Program-made: the position numbers and the translations under genes
Notes under the pieces: generated by a model
Seen by the model: the letters and a program-made list of their open reading frames with translations, nothing else
Told to the model about the DNA's origin: nothing
Databases searched by the model: none
Part shown: positions 39,527 to 48,674 of the stretch, piece after piece
Numbering within the stretch: position 1 is the first letter of the stretch
How the letters are laid out: each line of letters begins with the position of its first letter
Assembly: GCA_902525355.1 (NCBI GenBank)
Contig: CABZGO010000006.1
Coordinates: 1 to 64,000, forward strand
Direction: 5' to 3'
From: an uncultured Pelagibacteraceae bacterium
GTDB taxonomy: Bacteria; Pseudomonadota; Alphaproteobacteria; Pelagibacterales; Pelagibacteraceae
DNA: 64,000 bases

Positions 39527-40308
39527 AGCATACTTGGAATAACTTTTCTTAAATCCATAGCTATTTTTGGAATTATATTTGAATATATAATTCCTTTACC
39601 AACTTTCTTGAGAGCCATTATTTTACCATCGGGTGAAATAATAACTGTATGCCCAAAAGTTTCTCTTTTAATCGTATTTTTTCCTGTTTGATTAGGTGCA
39701 AAAATATAGCAAAAGTTTTCAATTGCTCTTGCTTGTAATAAAGTTAACCAATGTCTTTGACCAGTTGTTTTAGTGAATGCAGATGGAACAGTGATAAAAC
39801 TTAGATTTCTTTTTGATAAGTTTCTATAAAGTTCTGGAAATCTTAAATCATAACAAATTGAAAGACCTATATTTCCCCAGGGTAATTTAGCCGATACTAA
39901 TTTTTTACCTGCCTTAAATACTTTGCTTTCTTTATGTTGTTCTTTTTTTGAAACTTTTACATCAAACATATTTATTTTATCATAATAAGTAATTATTTTA
40001 CCCTTAGGTCCAATAAGAATTGATCTGTTTCTTAATTTGCCTTTTTCTTTAATGCACATTGAGCCAAGAAGTATCCATTTCTTCTTTGTTTTAGCTATAA
40101 TTTTTACTTTTTTTATTATTGGATCATTTTTCATTTCATATGAATATTTAAATAAATTATTTTTGTCAGCAGACATCAATGAAGAAGTTTCTGGAGTAAT
40201 TATTAAGTCTGCTTTATTTACAATTGCTTGATATATATATTTTACAATATCTTTAAAATTTTTATTATAATCTTCCCCGCTAGACAATTGAATACAAGCT
40301 ACTTTCAT
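39523..40308 (-). CDS. carbon-nitrogen hydrolase (Nit-like amidase)
   Basis: ITPETSSLM (Glu), GLSICYDLRFPELYRNL (Cys), QRHWLTLLQARAIENFCYIFAPNQTG. Confidence 0.92.
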   Translation of the reverse strand: MKVACIQLSSGEDYNKNFKDIVKYIYQAIVNKADLIITPETSSLMSADKNNLFKYSYEMKNDPIIKKVKIIAKTKKKWILLGSMCIKEKGKLRNRSILIGPKGKIITYYDKINMFDVKVSKKEQHKESKVFKAGKKLVSAKLPWGNIGLSICYDLRFPELYRNLSKRNLSFITVPSAFTKTTGQRHWLTLLQARAIENFCYIFAPNQTGKNTIKRETFGHTVIISPDGKIMALKKVGKGIIYSNIIPKIAMDLRKVIPSML

Positions 40309-40982
40309 GTTTGAAATCCGTATTTTTTTTCTAAATACTTTATAATATTGTGAATTATAAATGTAATAAATAAATAAATTATTCCTGCTGTAATAAAAGC
40401 CTCAAAAGGTTTAAAAGTTAAAACATTTACTTTTCTAGCTTCACCCATTAAATCCATAATAGTTATAACACTTGCAAGTGAAGTTCCTTTAAGCATTAAT
40501 ATTATTTCATTCCCATATGCTGGAAGTGATTGTTTTATAGCTATTGGCAATTGAATTCTGTAAAAAGTTATTTTTTTTGTTACTCCTAAACTTTGAGCGG
40601 CTTCAATGTAACCTTTTTTAATTGTTTGAAATGCTGATCTTAGTATCTCAGACGTATAAGCTCCTGTATTTAAAGAAAATGCAATTATTGCACACCAATA
40701 TGGTTCCTTTATTATTACCCAAAAAAATGAATTTCTTAACAACTCTATATTAGCTAATCCATAATAAATTAAATATAATTGAACTAGTAATGGTGTTCCT
40801 CTAAAAAAATAAGAATATCCATAAGCAAAATTATTAATTATTGGATTTTTATTAATTCTTAAAATTGCAAAAATTAAACCTATTATTAATCCAAAAAACA
40901 TTGAAGCTACTAAGAGTTGAAGAGTGATAACTGCACCATTTAACAAGCCTGGAAAAATACCAATCATTAATTTTATATCCAT
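40305..40982 (-). CDS. polar amino-acid ABC transporter permease
   Basis: FRGTPLLVQLYLIYYG, YTSEILRSAFQTIKKGYIEAAQSLGVTKKITFYRIQLPIAIKQSLPAYGNE. Confidence 0.95.
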   Translation of the reverse strand: MDIKLMIGIFPGLLNGAVITLQLLVASMFFGLIIGLIFAILRINKNPIINNFAYGYSYFFRGTPLLVQLYLIYYGLANIELLRNSFFWVIIKEPYWCAIIAFSLNTGAYTSEILRSAFQTIKKGYIEAAQSLGVTKKITFYRIQLPIAIKQSLPAYGNEIILMLKGTSLASVITIMDLMGEARKVNVLTFKPFEAFITAGIIYLFITFIIHNIIKYLEKKYGFQT

Positions 40983-41674
40983 CAGTATCCTTTGCTATAT
41001 TTTATTTCTAATTTATTAATTAATTTCATACTTAGGAAAGTAAGCATTAAGTATAATACAGCTGCTACTGAATAAAAAAATAAAGGATCTCTAGTTGAGC
41101 CAGCAGCAATATAAGACTGCCTCATTATTTCTACTAATCCTGTAACAGAAATTAAAGAAGTATCTTTTAAAGTTATTTGCCAAACGTTACTGAGGTTTGG
41201 AATTGATAACCTCAACATTTGTGGGAAAATAATTTTGTAAAATTGAATATGTTTTTTTATACCCAAAACTTTTGAAGCCTCAAATTGACCTTTATCTATT
41301 GATAAAATTGCACCTCTAAAAACTTCAGTGGAATAGGCTCCAGAAATAATTCCAATTGCAAGAGCACCGGTTATAAATGCATTTATTTCAATATAACCAT
41401 CATACCCAAAAATTGAAGCCACATACATAGCAGCTCCTGTTCCTCCAAAAAATAACAAGTATATTACTAATAATTCTGGAACACCTCTAATAATAGTAGT
41501 GTAACAATTTCCAATTACATTTAGTGTTTTATTTTTAGATAATTTTAAAGGAGTAAATATTAAAGCAAATACAAATCCGATTGCCATTGCAGCAATAGAT
41601 ACAGCAATCGTAATTAGGGTTGCAAAAAACAGTTCGTCTCCCCAACCAGTATCTCCAAATGATAGAAGTTCCAT
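40982..41674 (-). CDS. polar amino-acid ABC transporter permease
   Basis: IIRGVPELLVIYLLFFG, YSTEVFRGAILSIDKGQFEASKVLGIKKHIQFYKIIFPQ. Confidence 0.95.
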   Translation of the reverse strand: MELLSFGDTGWGDELFFATLITIAVSIAAMAIGFVFALIFTPLKLSKNKTLNVIGNCYTTIIRGVPELLVIYLLFFGGTGAAMYVASIFGYDGYIEINAFITGALAIGIISGAYSTEVFRGAILSIDKGQFEASKVLGIKKHIQFYKIIFPQMLRLSIPNLSNVWQITLKDTSLISVTGLVEIMRQSYIAAGSTRDPLFFYSVAAVLYLMLTFLSMKLINKLEIKYSKGY

Positions 41675-41680
41675 AAAGAT

Positions 41681-41705
41681 TGGCGACTATATATTATAGT
41701 CGCCA
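41681..41705 (-). repeat. Perfect inverted repeat (stem-loop) between ABC binding-protein gene and permease gene
   Basis: TGGCGACTATA (41681-41691) / TATAGTCGCCA (41695-41705), 3-nt loop, no long U-tract. Confidence 0.8.
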
Positions 41706-41718
41706 TATCTAAAATTAA

Positions 41719-42558
41719 TTACATAGAAGCATCAAAGCCGAACCATTTAATGGCAATTCTGCTTATGTGCCCATCTTTTCTTGCTTTATCGATTGCTTTG
41801 TTAAAAGCTTTTAAGAGTTTAGTATCGTCTTTTCTAATACCTACCCCTACACCATTACCAAATGCACCACCAGAAAAAGTCGGTCCCACAAGTACAACCG
41901 CTTCACCAGATTTTTCTGCATAGTCAGTAAATGCTACCGCAGCAGCTAAAGCAACATCACATCTACCATTACTTAAATCAAGATTAACCTCATCTTGAGT
42001 TTTATAAGTTTTCAAATTTATTTTTCCAACATCACCAGATTCTAAGAAATTTTGGTGGATTGTTCCAATTTGAGTACAAACTGTTTTACCTGATAAAGCT
42101 GATGTTAAAGTTTTCATAGCTTTATTTACAGACGAACCACCTAAATTTAAATTCACAGCTTCTGGGGTATCTATTCCCTCTAAGTCTGAACCTTTCATGA
42201 CAGCCAAAGATGCAACTTCATCAGCATATCCTTGTGAAAAATTAATTGTTTTCATTCTTTCATCAGTGATTGACATTCCAGCCATTATAGCATCAAATTT
42301 TTTTGATGTTAAAGCTGGTATCATGCCATCCCAATCTTGCTCAACGATTTCACATTGCTGTCCTATGTATCTGCAAAGTGTCCATGCAAGTTCTACCTCA
42401 AATCCAATAAGTTTACCTGAAGCATCTTTTGAATTCCAGGGTGGGTATGCTCCCTCCGTTCCAATCTTAATTTTATCGGCATTAGAATTACTAATTAAAA
42501 ATAAAGATAACAAAACTGTTAAAAATATATTTTTTATTACATTCATTATTTCCTCCAT
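41719..42558 (-). CDS. amino-acid ABC transporter substrate-binding protein (family 3)
   Basis: Signal peptide; KIGTEGAYPPWNSKDASGKLIGFEVELAWTLCRYIGQQCEIVEQDWDGMIPALTSKKFDAIMAGMSITDERMKTINFS. Confidence 0.95.
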   Translation of the reverse strand: MEEIMNVIKNIFLTVLLSLFLISNSNADKIKIGTEGAYPPWNSKDASGKLIGFEVELAWTLCRYIGQQCEIVEQDWDGMIPALTSKKFDAIMAGMSITDERMKTINFSQGYADEVASLAVMKGSDLEGIDTPEAVNLNLGGSSVNKAMKTLTSALSGKTVCTQIGTIHQNFLESGDVGKINLKTYKTQDEVNLDLSNGRCDVALAAAVAFTDYAEKSGEAVVLVGPTFSGGAFGNGVGVGIRKDDTKLLKAFNKAIDKARKDGHISRIAIKWFGFDASM

Positions 42559-42604
42559 TAAAACAATAATTATTTCATAATTTTTGAGATTTAAAAAGAA
42601 GTTT

Positions 42605-43648
42605 CTAGTGATTTATTGATGAAGAAAAATTCCAAGAACAATCAAAACTTGGTATATAAACTCTAGATAATTTAGTATTACCAAAATTTTCATTAAATAT
42701 GTTTAGCCAATTTTCTACTTGTTTAGGTTTTTTATCTTGGCTTCCAACCTGAGCTGTAATTACTCCTTTTGGCTTTAAAATTCTTACAAGTGAATTCATA
42801 TTTTTAGCAGCCAAATCTATACAGTATTGGTCATCATTTAAATCAACATATATTTGATCATATGTATCATCTTTAACTGATTTAATGCTTTCAAATGCGT
42901 CTCCCCAAATACATTTAACTGAATTTTTCTCTGTTGCTTTCTCACCAATTTTGCCTAGATGTTTATCACAAATCTCAACTACTTCAGGATCCAACTCATA
43001 CCAATCAATAAAACTAAAATTTTTTGATATACATTCTCTTGCTACACCTCCATCTCCACCACCTATAATTGCTGCTTTTTCTTTACTTGAATTTAAGTCA
43101 AGTCCTGATTTTACAAAAATAGAGCTATAAAGATATTCATCTTTTTCTGATACCTGAATTTCATTATCTATAAACAAGGCTTTTCCAAATTGTTCTAGTT
43201 CGAGTATCTCTATGTGTTGGCCTACTTTTGATTTAAAGTTTTCGATTACATTATTTACTACATACGATTTTTTTAAACCAGGTGAACTATAATTGTCATG
43301 ATAGAGGTCTACTGTATCTCTATTAAATTTTTTCTTAATTATATGAGTATGCTCTATTTCATCTTTAATGACATCCAAAGCAACAGAAGGTGAAATTTTT
43401 GCACATGTAAAAAAGTCAAAACTAATAATTCCTTTTTCGGGAAATGTATGGAAACTTATGTGGCTTTCCGCAAGAAGTGCAACTAAAGTAAAACCTTGTG
43501 GTTCAAACTTATATTTTGATATTTCTAATACAGTTACTTTTGCAATTTTTGCAATTTTGTAAACTAATTTTTCAAAAAAAACAGGATCATACTCTTTTTT
43601 AGCACCTATTATATCAAGTGTTATATGTTCACCAACTTTTGTAATCAT
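42605..43648 (-). CDS. fused S-adenosylmethionine decarboxylase (SpeD) - spermidine synthase-like (SpeE) protein
   Basis: N-terminal SpeD with pyruvoyl site AESHISFHTFPEKG; C-terminal SpeE-like ELEQFGKALFIDNEIQVSEKDEYLYSS, AIIGGGDGGVARECI, IYVDLNDD. Confidence 0.92.
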   Translation of the reverse strand: MITKVGEHITLDIIGAKKEYDPVFFEKLVYKIAKIAKVTVLEISKYKFEPQGFTLVALLAESHISFHTFPEKGIISFDFFTCAKISPSVALDVIKDEIEHTHIIKKKFNRDTVDLYHDNYSSPGLKKSYVVNNVIENFKSKVGQHIEILELEQFGKALFIDNEIQVSEKDEYLYSSIFVKSGLDLNSSKEKAAIIGGGDGGVARECISKNFSFIDWYELDPEVVEICDKHLGKIGEKATEKNSVKCIWGDAFESIKSVKDDTYDQIYVDLNDDQYCIDLAAKNMNSLVRILKPKGVITAQVGSQDKKPKQVENWLNIFNENFGNTKLSRVYIPSFDCSWNFSSSINH

Positions 43649-43649
43649 A

Positions 43650-44279
43650 CTAATCTCTTTTATACGTTTTACTTTTAGATAAAACTTTTTTCATTTGATT
43701 TAAACTTAAAAGTTTAGGTCGTCCTAAAACGAGAGATTTGATATATTGTTTAGCAAGATTGTCAACTTCTTCAGCTAGTTCAAATGCATCCGCAAGATTT
43801 TGTCCAAATGCAATCTGCCCATGATTTGCTATTAAACATGCCGACCTATTGGTCAGGGCTTTAAGGATATTTTTTGAAAGTTCTCTTGTTCCATATGTTG
43901 CATATTTTGCACATTTTATATCAGTGCCACCTGCTAAAGCGACCATGTAATGAAATGAAGGTATTTTTTTATTATGAGTTGATAAAGCAGTAGCGTTTGT
44001 AGAATGAGAATGAACTATTGCTTTTGCGTTTTTTTTTGAATTATATATATCTTGATGAAATCTCCATTCAGATGATGGTTTTTGATTCTCATCATATTCG
44101 CCATTAAGGTTTATATAAACAATATCTTTTTCCTTTAACGATGAATATTTTTGTCCTGAAGGTGTTATTAAAAAACCATTTTTGTATCTTAATGAAATAT
44201 TACCAGATCTTAATGCTGATAGTTTTTTATCATTAAGCATTTTGGCAAATTTAATGACTTCTTTTTTTGATGAATTCAT
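43650..44279 (-). CDS. class II aldolase/adducin family, FucA-like; candidate 5-methylthioribulose-1-phosphate aldolase (Ald2-type)
   Basis: SSEWRFHQDIY, AIVHSHSTNATALS, FHYMVALAGGTDIKCAKYATYGTRELS, ANHGQIA; 1 nt upstream of speD-speE on the same strand. Confidence 0.88.
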   Translation of the reverse strand: MNSSKKEVIKFAKMLNDKKLSALRSGNISLRYKNGFLITPSGQKYSSLKEKDIVYINLNGEYDENQKPSSEWRFHQDIYNSKKNAKAIVHSHSTNATALSTHNKKIPSFHYMVALAGGTDIKCAKYATYGTRELSKNILKALTNRSACLIANHGQIAFGQNLADAFELAEEVDNLAKQYIKSLVLGRPKLLSLNQMKKVLSKSKTYKRD

Positions 44280-44323
44280 TTTATTAAGTATACTAAATTT
44301 TTAATTTTTATTAGATTGAATTT

Positions 44324-45109
44324 ATGGCCTTTTTTCAACCAGATAAATTACCTAGTTTAATGGTAGCTCCAAATGGGGCAAGAAAAGTTAAGAAAGATCA
44401 CCCTGAGGTACCTTTAACAATTAAAGAAACAGTTGAAGTTGCTAAAAACTGTTTTAAGGCAGGAGCAGGGGCTATTCATCTACATGTAAGAAATGATAAA
44501 GGAGAACACGTTTTAGATGCTGGACTTTATAAAGAAGCGTTAAATGAATTAGAATATCAAGTTCCGAAAATGCATATTCAGGTCACTACAGAAGCAGTTG
44601 GAAAATATTCGCCAGAGGAAATGAGGAAACTTGCTTATGATGTTACTCCACCAGGAACATCAATTGGTATAGCTGAAATGATACCCTCAAGAAATCCCAC
44701 AGATGAAGATATAAAATTATACAGATATTTGACAGAAGCTGGAACTAAAATACAACATCTTTTATATAATCCAGACGATATAAGTTTGCTCGTTAATTTA
44801 CTAAATAAAGCTGAGATCCCTTCAGATGGTGCTTGGTGCTTGTTTGTGATTGGTCACTACTCAGGTAAAATTAGTTACCCAGAAAACATTCCAATGTTTC
44901 TAGAAAAAATGAGAGAGAATAATATTAATTTAGACTGGGCAATCTGTGCTTTTGCAAAAGAGGAAATATCCTGTCTAGAAAAAGCAATAAATCTAGGTGG
45001 TAAAATAAGAGTTGGGTTTGAAAATTCTTTATTTATGCCTAATGGTGAGATAGCCCCAAATAATCACTCAAAGATCAAAGCAGTAAATGAAATTTTTAAA
45101 TTATCTTAG
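44324..45109 (+). CDS. BKACE family (DUF849) 3-keto-5-aminohexanoate cleavage enzyme-like protein
   Basis: APNGARK, GAGAIHLHVRNDKGEHVLD (HxH zinc motif), GKIRVGFENSLFMPNGEIAPNN. Confidence 0.92.
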   Translation: MAFFQPDKLPSLMVAPNGARKVKKDHPEVPLTIKETVEVAKNCFKAGAGAIHLHVRNDKGEHVLDAGLYKEALNELEYQVPKMHIQVTTEAVGKYSPEEMRKLAYDVTPPGTSIGIAEMIPSRNPTDEDIKLYRYLTEAGTKIQHLLYNPDDISLLVNLLNKAEIPSDGAWCLFVIGHYSGKISYPENIPMFLEKMRENNINLDWAICAFAKEEISCLEKAINLGGKIRVGFENSLFMPNGEIAPNNHSKIKAVNEIFKLS

Positions 45110-46561
45110 AATTTCAGAATATTTTTTTAACAGTAAATTTATTTTATGATTTGATTTTGCTGAGCCCAAAATAAATCGATCGGGCCTTACAATAATTGCC
45201 TTCGAATTTATATTTTTTAAGTAGACTGACAATTTCTTAAATTTTTTTGAATTTATGAAAGGATATTTTTTTAAAGCCTTTGTTTTGATATTAGAAGACA
45301 ATATTAAAATTCCTTTTTTTGAAAAATTATCATCTAAACTTATATTTTTGTTTAATTTAAATTGAGGAAATATTTTTCCTCTATTTTTATCCCTTAGGTT
45401 TCCTAAGCCTTTTCCTAGTTTAGGTTTAATTGATTGCATCCTTTTAATACCTTGATTATCAGATTTTATATTGTCAGTTATTTGAATGGACTCAACAGCA
45501 TTTACAAATTCTCCCATCCTCATAGTGGTTTCAATATATTCTTTAACATTGAGAGATCTTTCTGATTGATATGTATTTAAAAGTGTTTCATCAAATTTAT
45601 TTCTTATACAATTGGCAATTTTCCATGCTAAATTTGATGCATCCCTTATCCCAGCACACATTCCTTGACCCATAAATGGAGGCATTAAATGAGCGGCATC
45701 ACCAGCTATAAAAACTCTACCTTTTCGCCATTTTCTAGCAATAGCAGATTCAAATGTATAAATTGTTTTTCTCTCAATAATTGCTTCACTTTTATTTAGC
45801 CAAGGTTTTAGAAAATTCCAAATATAATTTTCTGATAAAACTTTTTTATCACTATGATTTTTCTTAATTGCAAACTCCCATCTTCTACGTCTACCAACAT
45901 TTCTACAATATGTTGCTGGTTGTTTTGGATTTGAATATTGAATTGTTCTATCTGGTAAATTATTTTTTTTCTTTTTCAATATCAGATCAACTACTGCCCA
46001 TTTTTGAGTAAAACCTAAATTATCCATTTTTGTTTTCATTTGTTTTCTAGTTATAGAGTTGGCACCATCACAGCCAATTACATAATTTGACCTTATGAGA
46101 TGCTCATTGTGATTATTAATATTTAAATAAGTTATATCCACATGATTTTTTGAATTTTTAATTTTTATAACTTCGGAATTTTGTTCTATTGAGACTTTTG
46201 TATAATTTTTTAATTTTTTTCTAAGTTTTTTTTCTAGATCAGGTTGATGAAATCTATAACTTGGATACCATCCATTATCAGTAATTTTTTTTGGTCTTGG
46301 CCAATCTAATATTACTTTATTTTTAGAATTAACAAATTTAGTACCTTTATTAATTATAGTATGTTTCAAAAAATCTTTTGTAATTCCTATTGTTTGAAAT
46401 ACTCTCATTATTTCATCATCAAAATGAACTGCTCTAGGTAGTGGGTAAAAACTTTTTTCTTTATCGAGAATTAATATTGAAAAGTCATGCATTGCCAGAA
46501 GGTTTGCTAAGGTTCCACCTGTAGGTCCTAATCCTACTATTGTGACATCAAATTCTTTCAT
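45101..46561 (-). CDS. FAD-dependent aromatic monooxygenase (MhpA-like flavoprotein hydroxylase)
   Basis: VTIVGLGPTGGTLANLLAMHDFSILILDKE (GxGxxG), YVIGCDGANSITRK (DG), RVFIAGDAAHLMPPFMGQGMCAGIRDASNLAWKI (GD). Confidence 0.92.
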   Translation of the reverse strand: MKEFDVTIVGLGPTGGTLANLLAMHDFSILILDKEKSFYPLPRAVHFDDEIMRVFQTIGITKDFLKHTIINKGTKFVNSKNKVILDWPRPKKITDNGWYPSYRFHQPDLEKKLRKKLKNYTKVSIEQNSEVIKIKNSKNHVDITYLNINNHNEHLIRSNYVIGCDGANSITRKQMKTKMDNLGFTQKWAVVDLILKKKKNNLPDRTIQYSNPKQPATYCRNVGRRRRWEFAIKKNHSDKKVLSENYIWNFLKPWLNKSEAIIERKTIYTFESAIARKWRKGRVFIAGDAAHLMPPFMGQGMCAGIRDASNLAWKIANCIRNKFDETLLNTYQSERSLNVKEYIETTMRMGEFVNAVESIQITDNIKSDNQGIKRMQSIKPKLGKGLGNLRDKNRGKIFPQFKLNKNISLDDNFSKKGILILSSNIKTKALKKYPFINSKKFKKLSVYLKNINSKAIIVRPDRFILGSAKSNHKINLLLKKYSEILR

Positions 46562-46576
46562 TGATATTTTTAAAAA

Positions 46577-47548
46577 TTATTTTTTTTTTATATTTGAATA
46601 TAACCAAGGACAATCAATTAACAATGGAGCTTGTTTTCCTTGAGAAGCAGTTTCTAGTCTTTTATTTCTAAATTTCATTCTCTCATCATCAGGTAAATAA
46701 AGTCTCTCGTGCCCCCAAAAACTAGGTCCCTCAAATGTTTCAATTGGCTCCCATGTGTCCGGATTAATAATCCTCCCACCCCATCCATTTTCAATAAAAA
46801 ATCCTGAAGGTGTAATTGAATAAAATGAAGTCATATAATCATTGGTATGCCGTCCCATTGTATAAGCAATTGCATTATCCTTGTATTGTAACAAGTCATA
46901 ACCTTGACCTACATCGTCTAGGTTATTGTATTCAACCATAAAATGATGGAAACCAGTTCCACCTGAACCAAATAAAGCTAAACTATGATGTCTGCCGTTA
47001 ACATGAAAAAAGCATAAAGATATTGGAGTATGACTATAATCACTTATCTTGAAACCCATTACATCTCTGTAAAATGGAATTAAATCATCAATATTTTTAA
47101 CATGTACAACTGCATGTCCCATTCCTAGTGCCCCAGTCTTAAATCCTGAAATTGGCCTACCTGGTTTAAAAGGATCTGTATCTAACATAGGCTTATAAAC
47201 GAGTTCAATGCGATTACCTTGTGGGTCGTTAAAATATATTAAATCTTCAACAAAACGTTTGTCAGCAAAAGAAGTCTTTCCATGATTTACTACTATTTTA
47301 TTTTCTTCTAATTTATTTGCAAAAGTTTGAAGATCTTCCTTGTTCTCAACTTCCCATCCTAAAAATCCTAATCCATCTCCTTTTTCACCAGTTATTGTTA
47401 ACCTTTGTTTTTGGTCATCCATTCTAAAAGATAAAATTTCTTTTCCATGGTCTATCTGTTGCATACCAAGGTATTTTTGAGAATATTCTGACCAATCCTC
47501 AAATTTATCTGAATTAACTCCAATATAACTTAAAGCTTTTACCGCCAT
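46577..47548 (-). CDS. VOC-family type I extradiol ring-cleavage dioxygenase (BphC-like)
   Basis: Two VOC domains; putative Fe ligands in MGHAVVHV, GFHHFMVEY, GFFIENGWGG. Confidence 0.9.
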   Translation of the reverse strand: MAVKALSYIGVNSDKFEDWSEYSQKYLGMQQIDHGKEILSFRMDDQKQRLTITGEKGDGLGFLGWEVENKEDLQTFANKLEENKIVVNHGKTSFADKRFVEDLIYFNDPQGNRIELVYKPMLDTDPFKPGRPISGFKTGALGMGHAVVHVKNIDDLIPFYRDVMGFKISDYSHTPISLCFFHVNGRHHSLALFGSGGTGFHHFMVEYNNLDDVGQGYDLLQYKDNAIAYTMGRHTNDYMTSFYSITPSGFFIENGWGGRIINPDTWEPIETFEGPSFWGHERLYLPDDERMKFRNKRLETASQGKQAPLLIDCPWLYSNIKKK

Positions 47549-47573
47549 TTTTTTATTATACTTAATTTTGAAA

Positions 47574-47599
47574 GAGCCCGCTATGAAATTAGCGGGCTC
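47574..47599 (-). terminator. GC-rich stem-loop after TRAP binding-protein gene
   Basis: GAGCCCGCTA (47574-47583) / TAGCGGGCTC (47590-47599), 6-nt loop; minus-strand 3' flank begins TTTC, only a short T run. Confidence 0.75.
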
Positions 47600-47610
47600 G
47601 AATTTAACTA

Positions 47611-48624
47611 TTAACCATCTATTTTAGAAATTACTTCTCTTGCTCTTTTTAATACAGCATCTCCATCAAGACCTTTACCTTTCATTTCTGCTAACCAGTC
47701 AGATTCGATTGGAGCCAATATTTTTTTGTATTCAGCTAAAACTGAGTCTGATGCAACAGTTATCTCGTGTCCTGGAGTATTTTCTACTTGAACTCTCATC
47801 TTGGCATTCTGAGTATCAATTAAATTAGATGCCCAATCGCCAAACCATTGACCAGAATGTTTATCAACACATCCTTTTGCTGCTGAAGAAAGACCGTTAT
47901 ATTTCCCCTCATTCATTATTAGTCCAAATGTAGCGTTAGTAATGTTAACTTCTGTGTGATATTTAGTGACATCAAATAATCTAAATGAACCAATTGCAGT
48001 ATACGGGAACGGTGTTCCATCTATAACACCTTTATTTAAGGCTTCTGAAGTCCCTGGTGCTGGTACTTTAACTCCAGTTGCTCCTAAAGTTTTAAGAATA
48101 GTTCCCGCTATTTTGCTTGGAACTCTCATTTTTTTACCTTTAAAGTCTGCGGGCTCAACTACTTTAGTATCCTTCATATGGATTTGATATCCTGGGTTCG
48201 AATGAAGTCCTATCAATTTAATTCCTGCCATTTCTTTATCTAGGTAGCCTTCTTCAAAAAGAGTATTTAAAGCTCTAGATCCAGCTTTTGAAGTTTTGGT
48301 CAAGAATGGTAGTTCTACAACTGAACTTAATGGAAATTGACCACCAATATATCCAAGAACTGTCCAAGATATATCTGCAACACCTGAGGTTACTATATCA
48401 TATTGTTTGGGAGGACTTCCTAATACTCCTCCTGCATACATTTTTACGTTTAAAGCACCATTTGAACATTTGTTAACTTTATCTGCCCAAGCAGCTAAAA
48501 TTTTACTTGCTATAAATGCTTTTGGTGGTTCAAAAGTTGCTAACTTTAATTCTGTAGCTGATGCCGTGCTAATAATGCTTAAGGAAAAAATTCCTATAAC
48601 AAAACCAATTATTTTTTTTTTCAT
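47611..48624 (-). CDS. dctP: TRAP transporter solute-binding protein (DctP-like)
   Basis: Signal peptide; TELKLATFEPPKAFIASKILAAWADKVNKCSNGALNVKMYAGGVLGSPPKQYDIVTSGVADISW. Confidence 0.93.
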   Translation of the reverse strand: MKKKIIGFVIGIFSLSIISTASATELKLATFEPPKAFIASKILAAWADKVNKCSNGALNVKMYAGGVLGSPPKQYDIVTSGVADISWTVLGYIGGQFPLSSVVELPFLTKTSKAGSRALNTLFEEGYLDKEMAGIKLIGLHSNPGYQIHMKDTKVVEPADFKGKKMRVPSKIAGTILKTLGATGVKVPAPGTSEALNKGVIDGTPFPYTAIGSFRLFDVTKYHTEVNITNATFGLIMNEGKYNGLSSAAKGCVDKHSGQWFGDWASNLIDTQNAKMRVQVENTPGHEITVASDSVLAEYKKILAPIESDWLAEMKGKGLDGDAVLKRAREVISKIDG

Positions 48625-48674
48625 GTTAATCCCCTCTTATTATTAAATAATTAAAAGAAAGTTTAACTTGAAAA

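Noticed and set aside
42197-42580. Plus-strand 127-aa ORF
   Set aside because: Antisense to the amino-acid binding protein gene
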